Made by a program: the position numbers and the translations under genes
Shown: positions 1 through 11,541 of the stretch, piece after piece
Layout of the letters: each line of letters opens with the position of its first letter
Numbering within the stretch: the first letter of the stretch is position 1
Origin: Triticum aestivum
Taxonomy: Eukaryota; Streptophyta; Magnoliopsida; Poales; Poaceae
Direction: 5' to 3'
DNA length: 64,000 nucleotides
Assembly (NCBI RefSeq): GCF_018294505.1
Contig: NC_057801.1
Location: 202,000,538 to 202,064,537 of the forward strand
Notes under the pieces: generated by a model
The model's input: the letters and a program-made list of their open reading frames with translations, nothing else
Told to the model about the DNA's origin: nothing
Databases searched by the model: none

Positions 1-213
1 CAGATCGATGCCCTGAAGAGGTCGGCGTGCATAGAGGGTGCACGGATGGCTCTTGCCCGCGTTATGGCATATTGGACAGATATGGAGGCCACCATCATTG
101 CGACCCAGAATCCGGCGGGAGGCCGGGATCCGGCCGAGCACTACTTGGAGCAAGTGACAGAAGGTGCTCGCTTGATAGAGGCTCCGTGCTTGAATAATGT
201 CATGTTCAAATGA
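1..213 (+). pseudogene. Last exon (partial) of antisense gene carried by the Tat-like Gypsy
   Basis: The frame is open from base 1 to a TGA at 211-213 and encodes 70 residues. It aligns over its whole length with the C-terminal exon of the antisense gene at 45159-45631: both contain CIEGAR followed by ALAR, a shared tyrosine about 45 residues later, and a GAR motif near the end. It runs on the plus strand, antisense to the element's own gag, exactly as in the second copy. The upstream exons lie left of the window. No function is known to me. It may be an intact exon of a decayed gene, because the rest cannot be seen. Confidence 0.75.
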
Positions 214-1409
214 CAAATCGTTTAATTGTAAAAACAATGTTATTTTAGTTATGAAGGCTATGTTTATATTTTTTGCCCGAAAGTATTATTGTGCCTCATG
301 TGCGGCCGTTTTTATGTATATGTGTAATCTGAAAGTTAGCAGTTGTTGGCTTCAGCCCCCACGCATACAATGCGGGGGTGTTCAGGAAAAATATGCGTAA
401 TCACACTTGATCCAACGTCTTGGTTCATTAAGGAGGTGATCGCACGTCGAACTAGGCAACCGGACTATATAGCTATAACACTTTCACTTAGCCATAGGAG
501 TTTGACGGTGGGGCTACTATGTAGCCCCTGGTACCTTCGCGTGCATCCGAATACGGGCGCATGTGTACATGACCGGGAAATGGTCCTTTGTTAATGCGGA
601 GGAATCCTAAAGACTCCGATAAGTCTTCGAGTGGTTGAACAGTCTCTCGCTATATCATGACAGTTAGTTTTTGGCTTTCTCTACTGAGGTGCTCATCCGG
701 AATAACCAGGGCACAATCGCAGTAGTTCTCCTTTGGCTGCCTTAGTCGATAAGAACGGAACGTAAGGCAGCAAACCCAGGAGCCGGGCAAACCCAACATT
801 TGACCGAAGACATGATTCGGAGCTGATGCATATAAGGCCAAACTCGCGACGCCGAACACTCCCGAAGGTATTCGGACTTGATAACATATACTGGGTTGAG
901 TAACACCCTTTATTATGAACCCTGTATTTCCAGGTACGTGCATTAACCTACCGTGGCGAAATGCCAATACCGGCAGTATCCTCTGTGGGTGTAGTTCCCA
1001 TGGGATTTGTAAACAACAAGAGACAATAAAAAGGTTTACACAGGGGCTTAATCTAAAGAGAAACCTTTGAATGGGGCACTGCTGCACGTCTGCGCCTTTG
1101 TCTCCGTTATGCCGTGTCCTGGTAGGGTATCGCACGAATGGTGTCTGTAAAAAGAAAAACTCATGTAGAAGAGTATGACGTAAGCGTGCGAAGAGTTGGC
1201 TGTTGCTAATGGATAGTAAAAGTGAAATGACATTGGCCTGTTAATAGGATCAGGAAAAAAGGTGGGCTTTATTGAATATTTGAAGCCCCTGGTGTCCTCT
1301 ATGGGATTACCTGTGTAGCGCCCAGCTCATGTGTATCCGGGCTGTCGGACTCGTCCAACCATGCCCGTGGTCTGAACGACCAATCATGCGTTCATATGCT
1401 AGAGGCCGC
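214..1409. other. Spacer between gag-protease and antisense gene
   Basis: This stretch corresponds to 43935-45158 of the complete copy. Near 315-400 there is a segment (ggcttcagcccccacgc) that also occurs, reversed, near 45020 in that copy. I see no convincing coding sequence: the 161-codon minus-strand frame at 650-1135 has no counterpart in the other copy. The stretch probably holds the 3' ends of both the sense and the antisense transcripts. Confidence 0.6.
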
Positions 1410-4400
1410 TTAGAGTCCGGCTACTAGAGTCCTCGCATACTCTTCGGCGTGTAGAGAACGCTCTGTACTTCCGTTAACGGTGATGACGCCGCGTGGACCA
1501 GGCATCTTGAGTTTAAGGCAGGTGTAGTGCAGTACTGCGTTGAAGCGAGCAAAGGCCGTTCTCCCGAGCAATGCATGATAACCACTTTGGAGGGGGGCGA
1601 TGGCGAAGAGTAGTTTTTCGCTTCTGAAGTTGCCTGGGGAGCCGAATATCACCTCTAGTACGAGGGAGCCCCTACAGTGGGCTTCGACGCCTGGAATCAC
1701 CCCTTCAAAGGTGGTGTTACTGTGGTTGATTCTGGATGGGTCTATCCCCATCCTGTAGACTGTGTCCTGGTATATTAGGTTAAGACTACTGCCGTCGTCC
1801 ATGAGGACGTGAGTGAGATGGTATCCATCGATTATTGGGTCAAGCACCAAGGCAGTTGATCCTCCGTGCCGCATATTAGTCGGGTAGTCCCTATCATCCA
1901 AGGTGATCGGGCAAGCCGACCAGCGGTTAAGCTTGGGGGCGACGGGCTCTATAGCATGTTCGTCTATGACCGCGCGTTCGCGCCTTCTCGTGGATATGTG
2001 AGTCGCGTGGATCATGTTTACTATTTTTACCTCTGGTGGGAATTTTTTCTCTCCCCCGGTATTCGGCTCGCGAGGCTCATCCTCGTCTTCACTTGGTGTT
2101 TCCCTTCCCTTGTGTTTGGCATTTAGTTTGCCGGCCTGCTTGAAGACCTAGCATTCTCTGTGAGTGTGGTTCGCAGGTTTTTCGGGGGTGCCATGAATTT
2201 GGCACAGTCTGTCTAGGACTTTGTTGAGGTCGGACGGTCCCTCTTTGCTGCCTTTAAATGGCTTCTTTTGTTGACTGGGTCGAGAGCCCCTGAATTCGGC
2301 ATTGACCGTTGTGTTGTTCGGACTTTCTTCCTTGTTTTGACGTTTGTTTTTGTTGCGCCATGGCCTCCCGTTGCCATCCCTGATTTCGGATGTACTTGGG
2401 TCGCTAGTGCCTTTATGGGCCAACCAGCTATCTTCGCGTGCGCAAAAACGGGTCATAAGGCTTGTTAAGGCTGCCATTGTCCTCGGCTTTTCTTGGCCGA
2501 GGTGTCTGGTGAGCCACTCGTCCCGGATGATGTGCTTGAAGGCCGCTAGGGCTTCGGCATTCGTACAATCGACAATTTGAATCTTCTTAGTGAGGAATCT
2601 TTTCCAAAGCTTGCGGGCGGACTCTCCGGGCTATTAAATTATGTGATTTAAATCGTCCACATCTGGAGGCCGGACGTAGGTCCCTTGAAAATTGGCCCTG
2701 AAAGCATCCTAGAGTTCCTCCCAACTTCCAATTGAATTTTCGGGGAGGCTTTTCAACCAGTGTCGAGTTGGTCCCTTCAACTTTAGGGTAAGGTATTTGA
2801 TGGCGTGGAGGTCGTCCCCACGAGCCGTGTGGATATGCAGGATAAAATCCTCAATCCAGACCTCGGGGTTTGTCGTTCCATCGTATGCCTCTATGTTCAC
2901 AGGATTAAAACCCTGTGGAAATTCATGGTCCAGCACCTCTTCGGTGAAGCACAGGGGGTGAGCAGCCCCTCTATATCTGAATGTGTTGTGGCATGTCGTC
3001 GGTTGTTGTTGTGTCCGATGCTGATTCCGAACTGGTATCCGATCGGTATGATCGTTTTGGTGACCGTAGTCCTGCGCTGGGGTGTGTCCTTTAGATCCAT
3101 AGATGGACCTAGCCGCGCCAACCTTTTTATCTAGGAGCTCACGTAAATCGTGTGCGGCGTCGGTAGCCGCTATATTGCGGTTACGAAGTGGTTTGTCCGG
3201 CCTCCTGGCCGTATTGTTTCTTGGTGGAACGGCCTCATTGTCGAATTCTGGCAGCAGCTTGCGTTTTGGATAGCTCTTTGTGTGGCGATCGTCGCCGTAC
3301 TTTTCTTCAGTGTCTAGCACTTTATTCCATCTGCGATTGAGTGTTTCCTGTGCGGCCTTAAGCCTTTGCTTCTGCTTCTTTAGACTTCTCACAGTGGCCA
3401 TAAGCCTTCTGTGGAGGTTATCTCGTTCCAAATGTGTTTTCGGGATGATGAGTGCATCGTCATCCGGACTGTGCTCTTGTCCCGGGGCGGTTTGATGAGT
3501 TCGTCCCTCGAGATCATTGTGATCGGGCGTCTGCTCCGAGCTATGTTCATCGTGACCTGGCTCATCCTGCTCCATTGCTGGGTCCATATGGTCGTTGTTG
3601 CCTTCGGAGTTGACTGGGGTGTCGATCTTTCTAGCGCTGTTATCGCTATTTTTACTATTGCTGGACTTGGAGTAGCGTCTGCGCCGTCATTCTGGCTTTT
3701 GTCCGGGGGTTTTATCCTCTGGTTTGTCGCTGTCCTCCTCCTTAGGCATATCCACCATGTATATATCGTATGACGAGGTGGCAGTCCAGCGCCCCGTTGG
3801 TTCTGAATCGTCTCCTGCGCCGACGTCCATACCGTCGGTATCATCGGAGTCGAAGTCAAGCATGTCTGATACATCGTCGACAGTGGCTATGAAGTGGGTG
3901 GTGGGTGGGCAACGGATTTCTTCGTCACCTTCTTCCCTCTTGAGCCGGACATAGTTCGGCCAAGAGTATCCTGACAAAGAAAGAGCCATTAATGAGTTCA
4001 GCATGTCGCCAAAGGGTGAGTACTAGAAGATATCCGCAGCAGTAAACTCCATTGCCGGAGCCCATCCAGATTCGGCGGGCTCGGGGGTGCGCGGATTGGA
4101 ACCTACAGCCGGACGCGAGTCCGGGGGTCCGGTGACACGGGCTTCCTTAGGGGTGAAGCCGGTGCTCGGCTCTACCGCCAATGCGTGTGCGGCCTCCGGG
4201 GCGGGTTCCATCCACCCATCCTCGAACGACGCAATCTGCCCTGGATTTAGGTCCGGGGCTCCAGCAGGGGCAATATCCCGAGCATTCTCCGATAGCATGT
4301 CTAAGCTGTGCTCATCGTGATTGTCCGGCGCTCCGGGCGCAGGCCCGAATCTGCTGAAGATCAAGTCTCCGTGGATATCAGCCTTGTAGTTCAAGTTTCC

Positions 4401-4550
4401 GAACCTGACCTGGTGGCCGGGGGCGTAGCTGTCGATCTGCTCCAGATGGCCAAGCGAATTGGCCCGCAATGCGAAGCCGCCGAGCACAAGGATCTGTCCG
4501 GGGAGGAAAGTCTCACCCTGGACCGTGTTGTTGATGATTGAAGGAGCCAT
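1410..4550 (-). pseudogene. gag: gag-protease of Tat-like Gypsy, broken
   Basis: The reading frame starts at an ATG at 4550-4548; an upstream GTG extends it but is not needed. It is homologous along its length to the intact gag-protease at 40674-43934. The frame is interrupted, leaving open pieces at 4550-4023, 4004-3687, 3587-2709, 2477-2148 and 2015-1410. The piece at 3587-2709 holds the end of the acidic region and the start of the capsid-like gag core. The piece at 2477-2148 ends in the Cys/His motif region. The last piece carries the retropepsin-like domain with the active-site motif changed to DDGSS from the DGGSS of the other copy. It keeps a stretch of about ten residues after FNAV that the younger copy has lost. 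Non-functional. Confidence 0.85.
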
Positions 4551-4579
4551 CAAGCCTTGCAGCGACGACACAGAGGAAC

Positions 4580-4597
4580 TCTCAATGAAAGCACCAA
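4580..4597 (-). other. Primer-binding site region
   Basis: Directly inside the 5' LTR, read on the minus strand, is TTGGTGCTTTCATTGAGAG. The same sequence follows the 5' LTR of the second copy at 40627. Its position marks it as the minus-strand primer site. I cannot name the tRNA with confidence. Confidence 0.6.
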
Positions 4598-5065
4598 TGT
4601 CAGTGTCAAAACCGGTGGATCTTGGGTACGGGGTCCCGAGCTGTGCGTCTTAGGCTAATGGTAACAGGAGACAAGGGACATGAAGTTTACCCAGGTTCGG
4701 GCCCTCTTGATGGAGGTAAAACCCTACTTCCTGCTTGATTGATATTGATGATATGAGTGTTACAAGAGTTGATCTACCATGAGATCGTAGAGGCTAAACC
4801 CTAGAAGCTAGCCTATGATGATTATGATTCCCCCTCTAAGGACTAAACCCTCCGGTTTATATAGACACCGGAGAGGGCTAGAGTTTAGAGGGAGTCGGTT
4901 ACAAGGAAGGAAATATACCCGAATCGCCAAGCTTGTCTTCCACGCAAAGGGGAGTCCCATCTGGACACGGGACGGAGTCTTGAGTCTTGTATCTTCACGG
5001 TCCAACAGTCCGGTCAAAGTATATAGTCCGGCTGTCCGGATACCCCTTAATCCAGGACTCCCTCA
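4598..5065 (-). repeat. 5' LTR of Tat-like Gypsy
   Basis: On the minus strand the 468-bp LTR begins TGAGGGAGTCCTGG and ends in GACA. It is clearly similar to the 475/480-bp LTRs at 40152-40626 and 48705-49184. A TATA box (TATATAAA on the minus strand, 4863-4856) lies in the same place as in those LTRs and would drive the element's sense transcript. Confidence 0.88.
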
Positions 5066-5182
5066 GTCACCTCCATGATGGCATGCAGATCTTTGTGAAG
5101 ACAAGAAACACAAAGAGTCAGATGAGGATTAGAAGACGATGAACCTCGACGAGATCCTTGCCGAGGAAACCCACGTGACCTC
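5066..5182. repeat. Left piece of an older LTR or repeat split by the 5183-15471 insertion
   Basis: This short stretch sits between two insertions. It continues at 15472 once the nested element and one copy of its duplication are removed. It contains the word ggcatgcagatct, a variant of which occurs at 15671-15684, so the interrupted repeat appears to contain internal sub-repeats. Both sides carry ttgccgagga words (5159-5168 and 15525-15534). Confidence 0.55.
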
Positions 5183-6704
5183 TGATACGTCCATTTTGCA
5201 TCATGCTTTTATATCAATATTTATTTCATTATGGGCTGTTATTACACATTATGTCTCGATACTTATGGCTATTTTCTCTTATTTTACAAGGTTTACCATG
5301 AAGAGGGGGAATGCCGGCAGCTGGAATTCTGGCTGGAAAAGGAGCAAATATTGGAAACATATTCTGCACAGCTCCAAAAATCCTGAACCTCCATGGAAGT
5401 CACTTTTGGAATTAATAAGAATTATTGAGCGAAGAAAACACCAGAGGGGGCCCACACCCTGGCTAGGAGGGTGGGGGGCGCGCCCACCCCTACTGGGTGC
5501 ACCTCCTGTCTCCTGGGCCCCCTGGTGGACCTCCAGTGCCCATCTTCTGCTATATGAAGGATTTTACCCTAGAAAAAAATCATAAGCAAGCTTACGGGAC
5601 GAAACTCCGCTGCCACGAGGCGGAACCTTGGCAGAACCAATCTAGGGCTCTGGCGGAGCTGTTCTGCTGGGGAAACTTCCCTCCGGGAGGGGGAAATCAT
5701 CACCATCGCCATCACCAACGATCCTATCATCGGGAGAGGGTCAATCTCCATCAACATCTTCACCAGCACCATCTCCTCTCAAAACCCTAGTTCATCTCTT
5801 GTATCCAATCTTGTATCCAAACCACAAATTGGTACCTGTGGGTTGCTAGTAGTGTTGATTACTCCTTGTAGTTGATGCTAATTGGTTTACTTGGTGGAAG
5901 ATCATATGTTCAGATCCTTAATGCATATTAATACTCCTCTGATCACGAACATGAATATGCTTTGTGAGTAGTTACGTTTGTTCCTGAGGACATGGGTGAA
6001 GTCTTGCTATGATAGTCATGTGAATTTGGTATTCGTTCGACATTTTGATGAGATGTATGTTGTCTCTCCTCTAGTGGTGTTATGTGAACGTCGACTACAT
6101 GACACTTCACCATTCTTTGGGCCTAGAGGAAGTCATTGGGAAGTAATAAGTAGATGATTGGTTGCTAGAGTGACAGAAGCTTAAACCCTAGTTTATGCGT
6201 TGCTTCGTAAGGGGTTGATTTGGATCCACTAGTTTCATGCTATGGTTAGGTTGACCTTAATACTTCTTTTGTAGTTGCGGATGCTTGCAATAGGGGTTAA
6301 TCATAAGTGGGATGCTTGTCCAAGTAAGGGCAGTACCCAAGCACCGGTCCACCCACATATCAAATTATCAAAGTACCGAACGCGAATCATATGAGCGTGA
6401 TGAAAACTAGCTTGACGATAATTCCCATGTGTCCTCGGGAGCGCTTTTCTCATTATAAGAAATTGCCCAGGCTTGTCCTTTGCTACAAAAGGATTGGGCC
6501 ACCTTGCTGCACTTTATTTACTTTCATTGCTTGTTACTCGTTACAAATTATCTTATCACAAAACTATCTGTTACCTACAATTTCAGTGCTTGCAGAGAAT
6601 ACCTTACTGAAAACCGCTTGTCATTTCCTTCTGCTCCTCGTTGGGTTTGACACTCTTACTTATCGAAAGGACTACGATAGATCCCCTATACTTGTGGGTC
6701 ATCA
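5183..6704 (+). repeat. 5' LTR of Athila-type Gypsy
   Basis: The LTR is 1522 bp and aligns end to end with 13966-15471. It starts tgatacgtcc and ends gggtcatca. The centre contains the GC-rich block common in Triticeae Gypsy LTRs (5450-5530). No coding function is seen; the ORFs inside it are chance frames. Confidence 0.92.
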
Positions 6705-6715
6705 AAACTCTTTTC

Positions 6716-6733
6716 TGGCGCCGTTGCCGGGGA
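6716..6733 (+). other. Primer-binding site, complementary to tRNA-Asp
   Basis: TGGCGCCGTTGCCGGGGA lies 11 bp inside the 5' LTR. It matches the reverse complement of the 3' end of plant tRNA-Asp, the primer used by many Athila-type elements. The same 18 bases occur at 63378-63395 inside another element. Confidence 0.88.
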
Positions 6734-6810
6734 GTGAAGCACCTTTGGTGAGTGGAACTTGGTAAGGAAACATTTATATAGTGTGCTGAAATTTTCTGTC
6801 ACTTGTTACT

Positions 6811-7360
6811 ATGGAAACTAATCCTTTGAGGGGCTTGTTCGGGGTATCTTCACCCCGACCAGTAGAGCAAAGAGTTGCTCCTCAACCTACTGAACCTACT
6901 GAAAATGTTTACTTTGAGATTCCTTCGGGTATGATAGAGAAACTGCTAGCTAATCCCTTTGCAGGAGATGGAACATTGCATCCTGATTTACACCTTATCT
7001 TTGTGGATGAAGTTTGTGGATTATTTAAGATTGCAGGTATTCCCGATGATGTTGTTAAGAGGAAGGTCTTCCCTTTATCTTTGAAGGGAGACGCATTGAC
7101 ATGGTATAGGCTATGTGATCATACTGTATCTTGGAATTATAAACGAATGAAGTTGGAATTTCACCAGAAGTTCTATCCTATGCATCTTGTTCATCGTGAT
7201 CGCAATTACATATATAATTTCTGGCCTCGCGAGTGAGAAAGCATCGCTCAAGCTTGGGGGAGGCTTAAGTCAATGTTATATTCATGCCCCAATCATGAGC
7301 TCTCAAGAGATATGATTATTCAAAAAAAATTGTGCTCGGCTTTCTCTCAATGATCGCACC
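6811..7360 (+). pseudogene. gag: gag, N-terminal part, broken
   Basis: An ATG at 6811 opens a 141-codon frame carrying the Athila-type gag core: the LKGDALTWY segment is the conserved capsid-region signature, here at about residues 90-98. The frame ends at TGA 7234-7236, directly after FWPRE. The following bases still read as gag (a WGRLKSM segment near 7257-7277) in the same frame past the stop. An eight-A run at 7323-7330 marks a likely frameshift before the next long frame opens at 7361. Confidence 0.85.
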
Positions 7361-9841
7361 ATGCTCGATACTTCCTGTGTTGGTTCTTATATGCTGAAGA
7401 CTACTGAATTCAAGTGGGATTTATTGGAAATAATTAAACGCAACTCTGAAGATTGGGGTTCTGACAATGGTAAGGAGTCATGTATAACACCTAAGTTTGA
7501 TTGTGTTAAATCTTTTATGGATACCGATGCTTTTCGCGGATTTAGCGCTAAGTATGGACTTGACTCTAAGATAGTAGCTGCTTTTTGTGAATCTTTTGCT
7601 ACTCACGTTGATCTCCCTAAGGAGAAGTGGTTTAAATATAATCCTCCCATTGAAGTAAAAGTAGTTGCACCTATTACAGCTGAAGAAAAGACTATCACTT
7701 ATAATGATCCTATTGTTCCTACTAGTTATGTTGAGAAACCACCTTTTCCTGTTAGGATAAAGGATCATGCTAAAACTTCAACTGTTGTTCGTAACAGCAA
7801 TACTAGAACTTATACACCTCCTGAGCAAATTAAAGTTGAACCTAGTATTGCTATGGTTAAAGATCTCTTAGATGATAATTTAGATGGGCATGTTATTTAT
7901 TTCTGTGGTGAAACTGCTAATATTTCTAGACCCGATGCTAAGATACATAGACCTGTTGTAGGCATGCCTGTTATTTCTGTTAAAATAGGAGATCATTGTT
8001 ATCATGGCTTATGTGATATGGGTTCTAGTGCTAGTGCAATACCCTTTGACTTATATAAAGAAATTATGCATGATATTGCACCTGCTGAAATAGAAGGTAT
8101 TGATGTTACTATTAAGCTTGCCAGTAGGTACACCATTAAGCCAGTTGGGATTGTTAGAGATGTTGAAGTCTTGTGTGGGAAGGTTAAATATCCTGCTGAT
8201 TTTCTTGTTCTTGGTTCCCCACAAGATGACTTTTGTCCCATTATATTTGGTAGACCCTTCTTGAATATTGTTAATGCTAAGATTGATTGTGAAAAGGATA
8301 TTGTTACAATTGGCTTAGGGGATATGTCTCATGAGTTTAATTTTGCTAAGTTTCGTAGACAACCCCGTGATAAAGAATCACCTAGTAAGGATGAGATTAT
8401 CGGTCTTGCTTCTATTGTCGTGCCTCCTACTGATCCGTTAGAACAATATTTGCTAGACTATGAAAATGATATGTTTATGAATGAAAGAAGGGAAATAGAT
8501 GAAGTGTTCCTTCAACAGGGTCCTATTCTGAAACACAACTTGCCTGTTGAAATCCTAGGGGATCCCCCTCCACCCAAGGGTGATCCCGTGTCTGAGCTCA
8601 AACCTTTACCTGATAATCTTAAGTATGCTCATCTTGATGAAAAGAAAATATATCCTGTTATTATTAGTGCTAACCTTTCAGCGCAAGAAGAAGAAAGATT
8701 ATTAAAAACTCTGAAGAAGCATCGTGCTGCTATTGGATATACTCTGGATGATCTTAAGGGCATTAGTCCCACTCTATGTCAACACAAAATAAAAGTGGAG
8801 AAAGATGCCAAACCAGTTAGAGATCCTCAACGACGGTTAAATCCTAAGATGAAAGAAGTGGTAAGAAAGGAGATACTAAAGCTCCTTGAGGCAGGTATAA
8901 TTTATCCCATTGCTGATAGTGATTGGGTAAGTCCTGTCCATTGTGTACCTAAGAAGGGAGGTATTACTGTCGTTCCTAATGATAAAGATGAATTGATCCC
9001 GCAAAGAATTATTACAGGTTATAGGATGGTAATTGATTTCTGTAAATTAAATAAGGCTACTAAGAAAGATCATTACCTTTTACCTTTTATTGATCAAATG
9101 CTAGAAACACTATCCAAACATACACATTTTTGCTTTCTAGATGGTTATTCTGGGTTCTCTCAAATACCTGTGTCAGCGGAGGATCAATCAAAAAATACTT
9201 TTACTTGCCCTTTCGGTACTTTTGCTTATAGACGTATGCCTTTTGGTTTATGTAATGCACCTGCTACCTTTCAAAGATGCATGATGGCTATATTCTCTGA
9301 CTTTTGTGAAAAGATTTGTGAGGTATTCATGGATGATTTCTCCGTTTATGGATCCTCTTTTGATGATTGCTTGAGCAACCTTGATCGAGTTTTGCAGAGA
9401 TGTGAAGACACTAGTCTCGTCTTGAATTGGGAAAAGTGCCACTTTATGGTTAATGAAGGCATTGTCTTGGGGCATAAGATTTCCGAGAGAGGTATTGAAG
9501 TTGATAAAGCTAAAGTTGATGCTATTGAAAAGATGCCATGTCCCAAGGACATAAAAGGTATAAGAAGTTTCCTTGGTCATGCTGGTTTTTATAGGAGGTT
9601 CATTAAGGACTTTTCTAAAATCTCTAGGCCTCTGACTAATTTATTGCAAAAAGATATTCCTTTTGTCTTTGATGATGATTGTGTAGAAGCATTTGAAATA
9701 CTTAAGAAAGCTTTGATCACTGCACCTATTGTTCAGCCACCTGATTGGAATTTACCCTTTGAAATTATGTGTGATGCTAGTGATTATGCTGTAGGTGATG
9801 TTCTAGGGCAAAGAGTTGATAAGAAATTAAATGTTATCTAG
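7361..9841 (+). CDS. pol: gag C-terminus, protease, reverse transcriptase and start of RNase H
   Basis: This 826-codon frame is the longest in the element. In order it has a gag C-terminal linker (residues 1-190), a retropepsin-like protease with a CDMGSS active-site region near residue 218 (D-x-G, as usual for this lineage), then a Gypsy reverse transcriptase. The RT carries YRMVIDF, FLDGYSGF and the catalytic FMDD at about residue 658, with PFGLCNAPATFQ before it. The C-terminus enters RNase H (EIMCDASDYAVG) and stops at TAG 9839-9841. Directly after it the same frame continues as RNase H, so this is a single nonsense change rather than a natural end. The catalytic residues look intact. Confidence 0.9.
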   Translation: MLDTSCVGSYMLKTTEFKWDLLEIIKRNSEDWGSDNGKESCITPKFDCVKSFMDTDAFRGFSAKYGLDSKIVAAFCESFATHVDLPKEKWFKYNPPIEVKVVAPITAEEKTITYNDPIVPTSYVEKPPFPVRIKDHAKTSTVVRNSNTRTYTPPEQIKVEPSIAMVKDLLDDNLDGHVIYFCGETANISRPDAKIHRPVVGMPVISVKIGDHCYHGLCDMGSSASAIPFDLYKEIMHDIAPAEIEGIDVTIKLASRYTIKPVGIVRDVEVLCGKVKYPADFLVLGSPQDDFCPIIFGRPFLNIVNAKIDCEKDIVTIGLGDMSHEFNFAKFRRQPRDKESPSKDEIIGLASIVVPPTDPLEQYLLDYENDMFMNERREIDEVFLQQGPILKHNLPVEILGDPPPPKGDPVSELKPLPDNLKYAHLDEKKIYPVIISANLSAQEEERLLKTLKKHRAAIGYTLDDLKGISPTLCQHKIKVEKDAKPVRDPQRRLNPKMKEVVRKEILKLLEAGIIYPIADSDWVSPVHCVPKKGGITVVPNDKDELIPQRIITGYRMVIDFCKLNKATKKDHYLLPFIDQMLETLSKHTHFCFLDGYSGFSQIPVSAEDQSKNTFTCPFGTFAYRRMPFGLCNAPATFQRCMMAIFSDFCEKICEVFMDDFSVYGSSFDDCLSNLDRVLQRCEDTSLVLNWEKCHFMVNEGIVLGHKISERGIEVDKAKVDAIEKMPCPKDIKGIRSFLGHAGFYRRFIKDFSKISRPLTNLLQKDIPFVFDDDCVEAFEILKKALITAPIVQPPDWNLPFEIMCDASDYAVGDVLGQRVDKKLNVI

Positions 9842-10341
9842 TATGCAAGTAAAACTCTTGATGCTGCCCAGAGAAATTATGCTACTACTGAAAAAGAGTT
9901 CTTAGCAGTTGTATTTGCTTGTGATAAGTTCAGACCTTATATTGTTGATTCTAAAGTTACTATTCACACTAATCATGCTGCTATTAAATATCTTATGGAA
10001 AAGAAAGATGCTAAGCCTAGACTTATTAGATGGGTTATCTTGCTCCAAGAATTTCATTTGCATATTATTGATAGAAAGGGAGCTGAGAACCCCGTTGCAC
10101 ACAACTTGTCTAGGTTAGAGAATGTTCTTGATGACCCACTACCTATTGACGACAACTTTCCTGATGAACAATTAGCGGTCATTAATGCTTCTCGTACGGC
10201 TCCTTGGTATGATGATTATGCTAATTACATTGTTGCTAAATTTATACCACCTAGTTTCACATACCAGCAAAAGAAAAAGTTCTTTCATGATTTAAGACAT
10301 TACTTCTGGGATGACCCACACCTTTATAAGAAGGAGTATAT
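9842..10341 (+). pseudogene. pol: RNase H remainder and linker to integrase
   Basis: In the same frame as the preceding CDS after its TAG, the translation reads [22 protein letters not shown] and then [11 protein letters not shown]. These are the standard order of Gypsy RNase H, with the usual aspartate of the last motif replaced by asparagine (TNHA instead of TDHA). The frame passes RLIRWVLLLQ-like and [10 protein letters not shown] segments, ending the RNase H domain, and runs to about 10340. There an indel shifts reading into the integrase frame. Confidence 0.8.
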
Positions 10342-11541
10342 GGTGTTATTAGACGTTGTGTACCTGAGCATGAGCAGGAACAGATCCTACGCAAGTGTCA
10401 CTCTGAACCATATGGAGGACACCACGCTGGAGATAGAACTGCACATAAGGTATTGCAATCCGGTTTTTATTGGCCTACTCTCTTCAAAGATGCTCGTAAG
10501 TTTGTCTTGTCTTGTGATGAATGTCAAAGAATAGGTAATATTAGTAGACATCAAGAAATGCCTATGACCTATTCTCTTGTTATTGAACCATTTGATGTTT
10601 GGGGCTTTGATTATATGGGACCTTTTCCTACCTCTAATGGATATACACATATTTTAGTTGTTGTTGATTACGTTACTAAGTCGGTAGAAGCTATTCAAAC
10701 TAGTAGTGCTGATCATAACACCTCTATTAAAATGCTTAAAGAAATTATTTTTCCAAGGTTTGGAGTCCCTAGATATCTTATGACTGATGCTGGTTCACAT
10801 TTTATTCATGGTGCTTTCCGTAAGATGCTTGCTAAGTATGACGTTAATCATAGAATTGCATCTCCTTATCACCCACAGTCTAGTGGTCAAGTAGAGTTGA
10901 GCAATAGAGAGCTCAAATTAATTTTGCAAAAGACTGTGAATAGATCTAGAAAGAATTGGTCCAAGAAACTTGATGATGCATTATGGGCCTATAGAACTGC
11001 ATATAAAAATCCTATGGGTATGTCTCCATATAAGATGGTTTATGGAAAAGCATGTCACTTACCTCTGGAACTTGAACATAAAGCATATTGGGCTATTAAA
11101 GAGCTCAATTATGACTTCAAACTTGCCAATGAGAAGAGGTTGTTTGACATTAGCTCACTTGATGAATGGAGAACCCAGGCCTATGAGAATGCCAAGCTGT
11201 TCAAAGAAAAAGTTAAAAGATGGCATGACAAAAGGATACAAAAGGGTGAGTTTAACGTAGGTGATTATGTATTGCTATTCAACTCTCGTTTAAGATTTTT
11301 TGCAGGAAAACTTCTCTCTAAGTGGGAAGGTCCTTACGTTATCGAGGAGGTCTATCATTCCGGTGCCATAAAAATCAACAACTTCGAAGGCACAAGTTCG
11401 AGGGTGGTGAACGGTCAAAGAATCAAACATTATATCTCAGGTAATCCTATCAATGTTGAAACTAATATTATTGAAACCGTAACCCCGGAGGAATACATAA
11501 GGGACACTTTCCAGAACGTTTCAGACTCCGAAAAGGAATAG
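10342..11541 (+). CDS. pol: Integrase (zinc-finger, DDE core and C-terminal part)
   Basis: The frame opens at about 10342 after a frameshift and runs to TAA-flanked end 11541. It has the H2C2 zinc-binding region ([11 protein letters not shown] and CDECQR), then the rve core with the first Asp in FDYMGPF, the second in MTDAGSHF and the Glu in [11 protein letters not shown]-terminal region with [10 protein letters not shown] follows, typical of Gypsy integrases that bind the LTR ends. All three catalytic acidic residues are present. There is no own start codon because it is the end of the pol polyprotein. Confidence 0.9.
   Translation, partial: GVIRRCVPEHEQEQILRKCHSEPYGGHHAGDRTAHKVLQSGFYWPTLFKDARKFVLSCDECQRIGNISRHQEMPMTYSLVIEPFDVWGFDYMGPFPTSNGYTHILVVVDYVTKSVEAIQTSSADHNTSIKMLKEIIFPRFGVPRYLMTDAGSHFIHGAFRKMLAKYDVNHRIASPYHPQSSGQVELSNRELKLILQKTVNRSRKNWSKKLDDALWAYRTAYKNPMGMSPYKMVYGKACHLPLELEHKAYWAIKELNYDFKLANEKRLFDISSLDEWRTQAYENAKLFKEKVKRWHDKRIQKGEFNVGDYVLLFNSRLRFFAGKLLSKWEGPYVIEEVYHSGAIKINNFEGTSSRVVNGQRIKHYISGNPINVETNIIETVTPEEYIRDTFQNVSDSEKE

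Larger units (their letters stand above)
1..5065 (-). mobile_element. Pol-less Tat-like Gypsy LTR retrotransposon (Fatima-like), truncated by window edge
   Basis: The element reads right to left: 5' LTR 4598-5065, primer site, broken gag-protease 4550-1410, a non-coding spacer, then the last exon of an antisense gene at 1-213. The order matches the complete element at 40152-49184, and the gag, LTR and antisense exon are clearly homologous to it. No reverse transcriptase or integrase is visible in the part present. The coding frame has several breaks, so this copy is older than the second one. The 3' half and 3' LTR lie outside the window. The 5 bp next to the LTR (gtcac, 5066-5070) would be the target duplication but cannot be checked. 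Superfamily is well supported; the family name is from memory. Confidence 0.85.

Noticed and set aside
650..1135. 161-codon minus-strand ORF in the left Gypsy
   Set aside because: The homologous spacer of the complete element has no counterpart, and the composition is not protein-like.
6716..6733. tRNA-Asp gene
   Set aside because: Only the 18-base complement of the tRNA 3' end is present; it is a primer-binding site.
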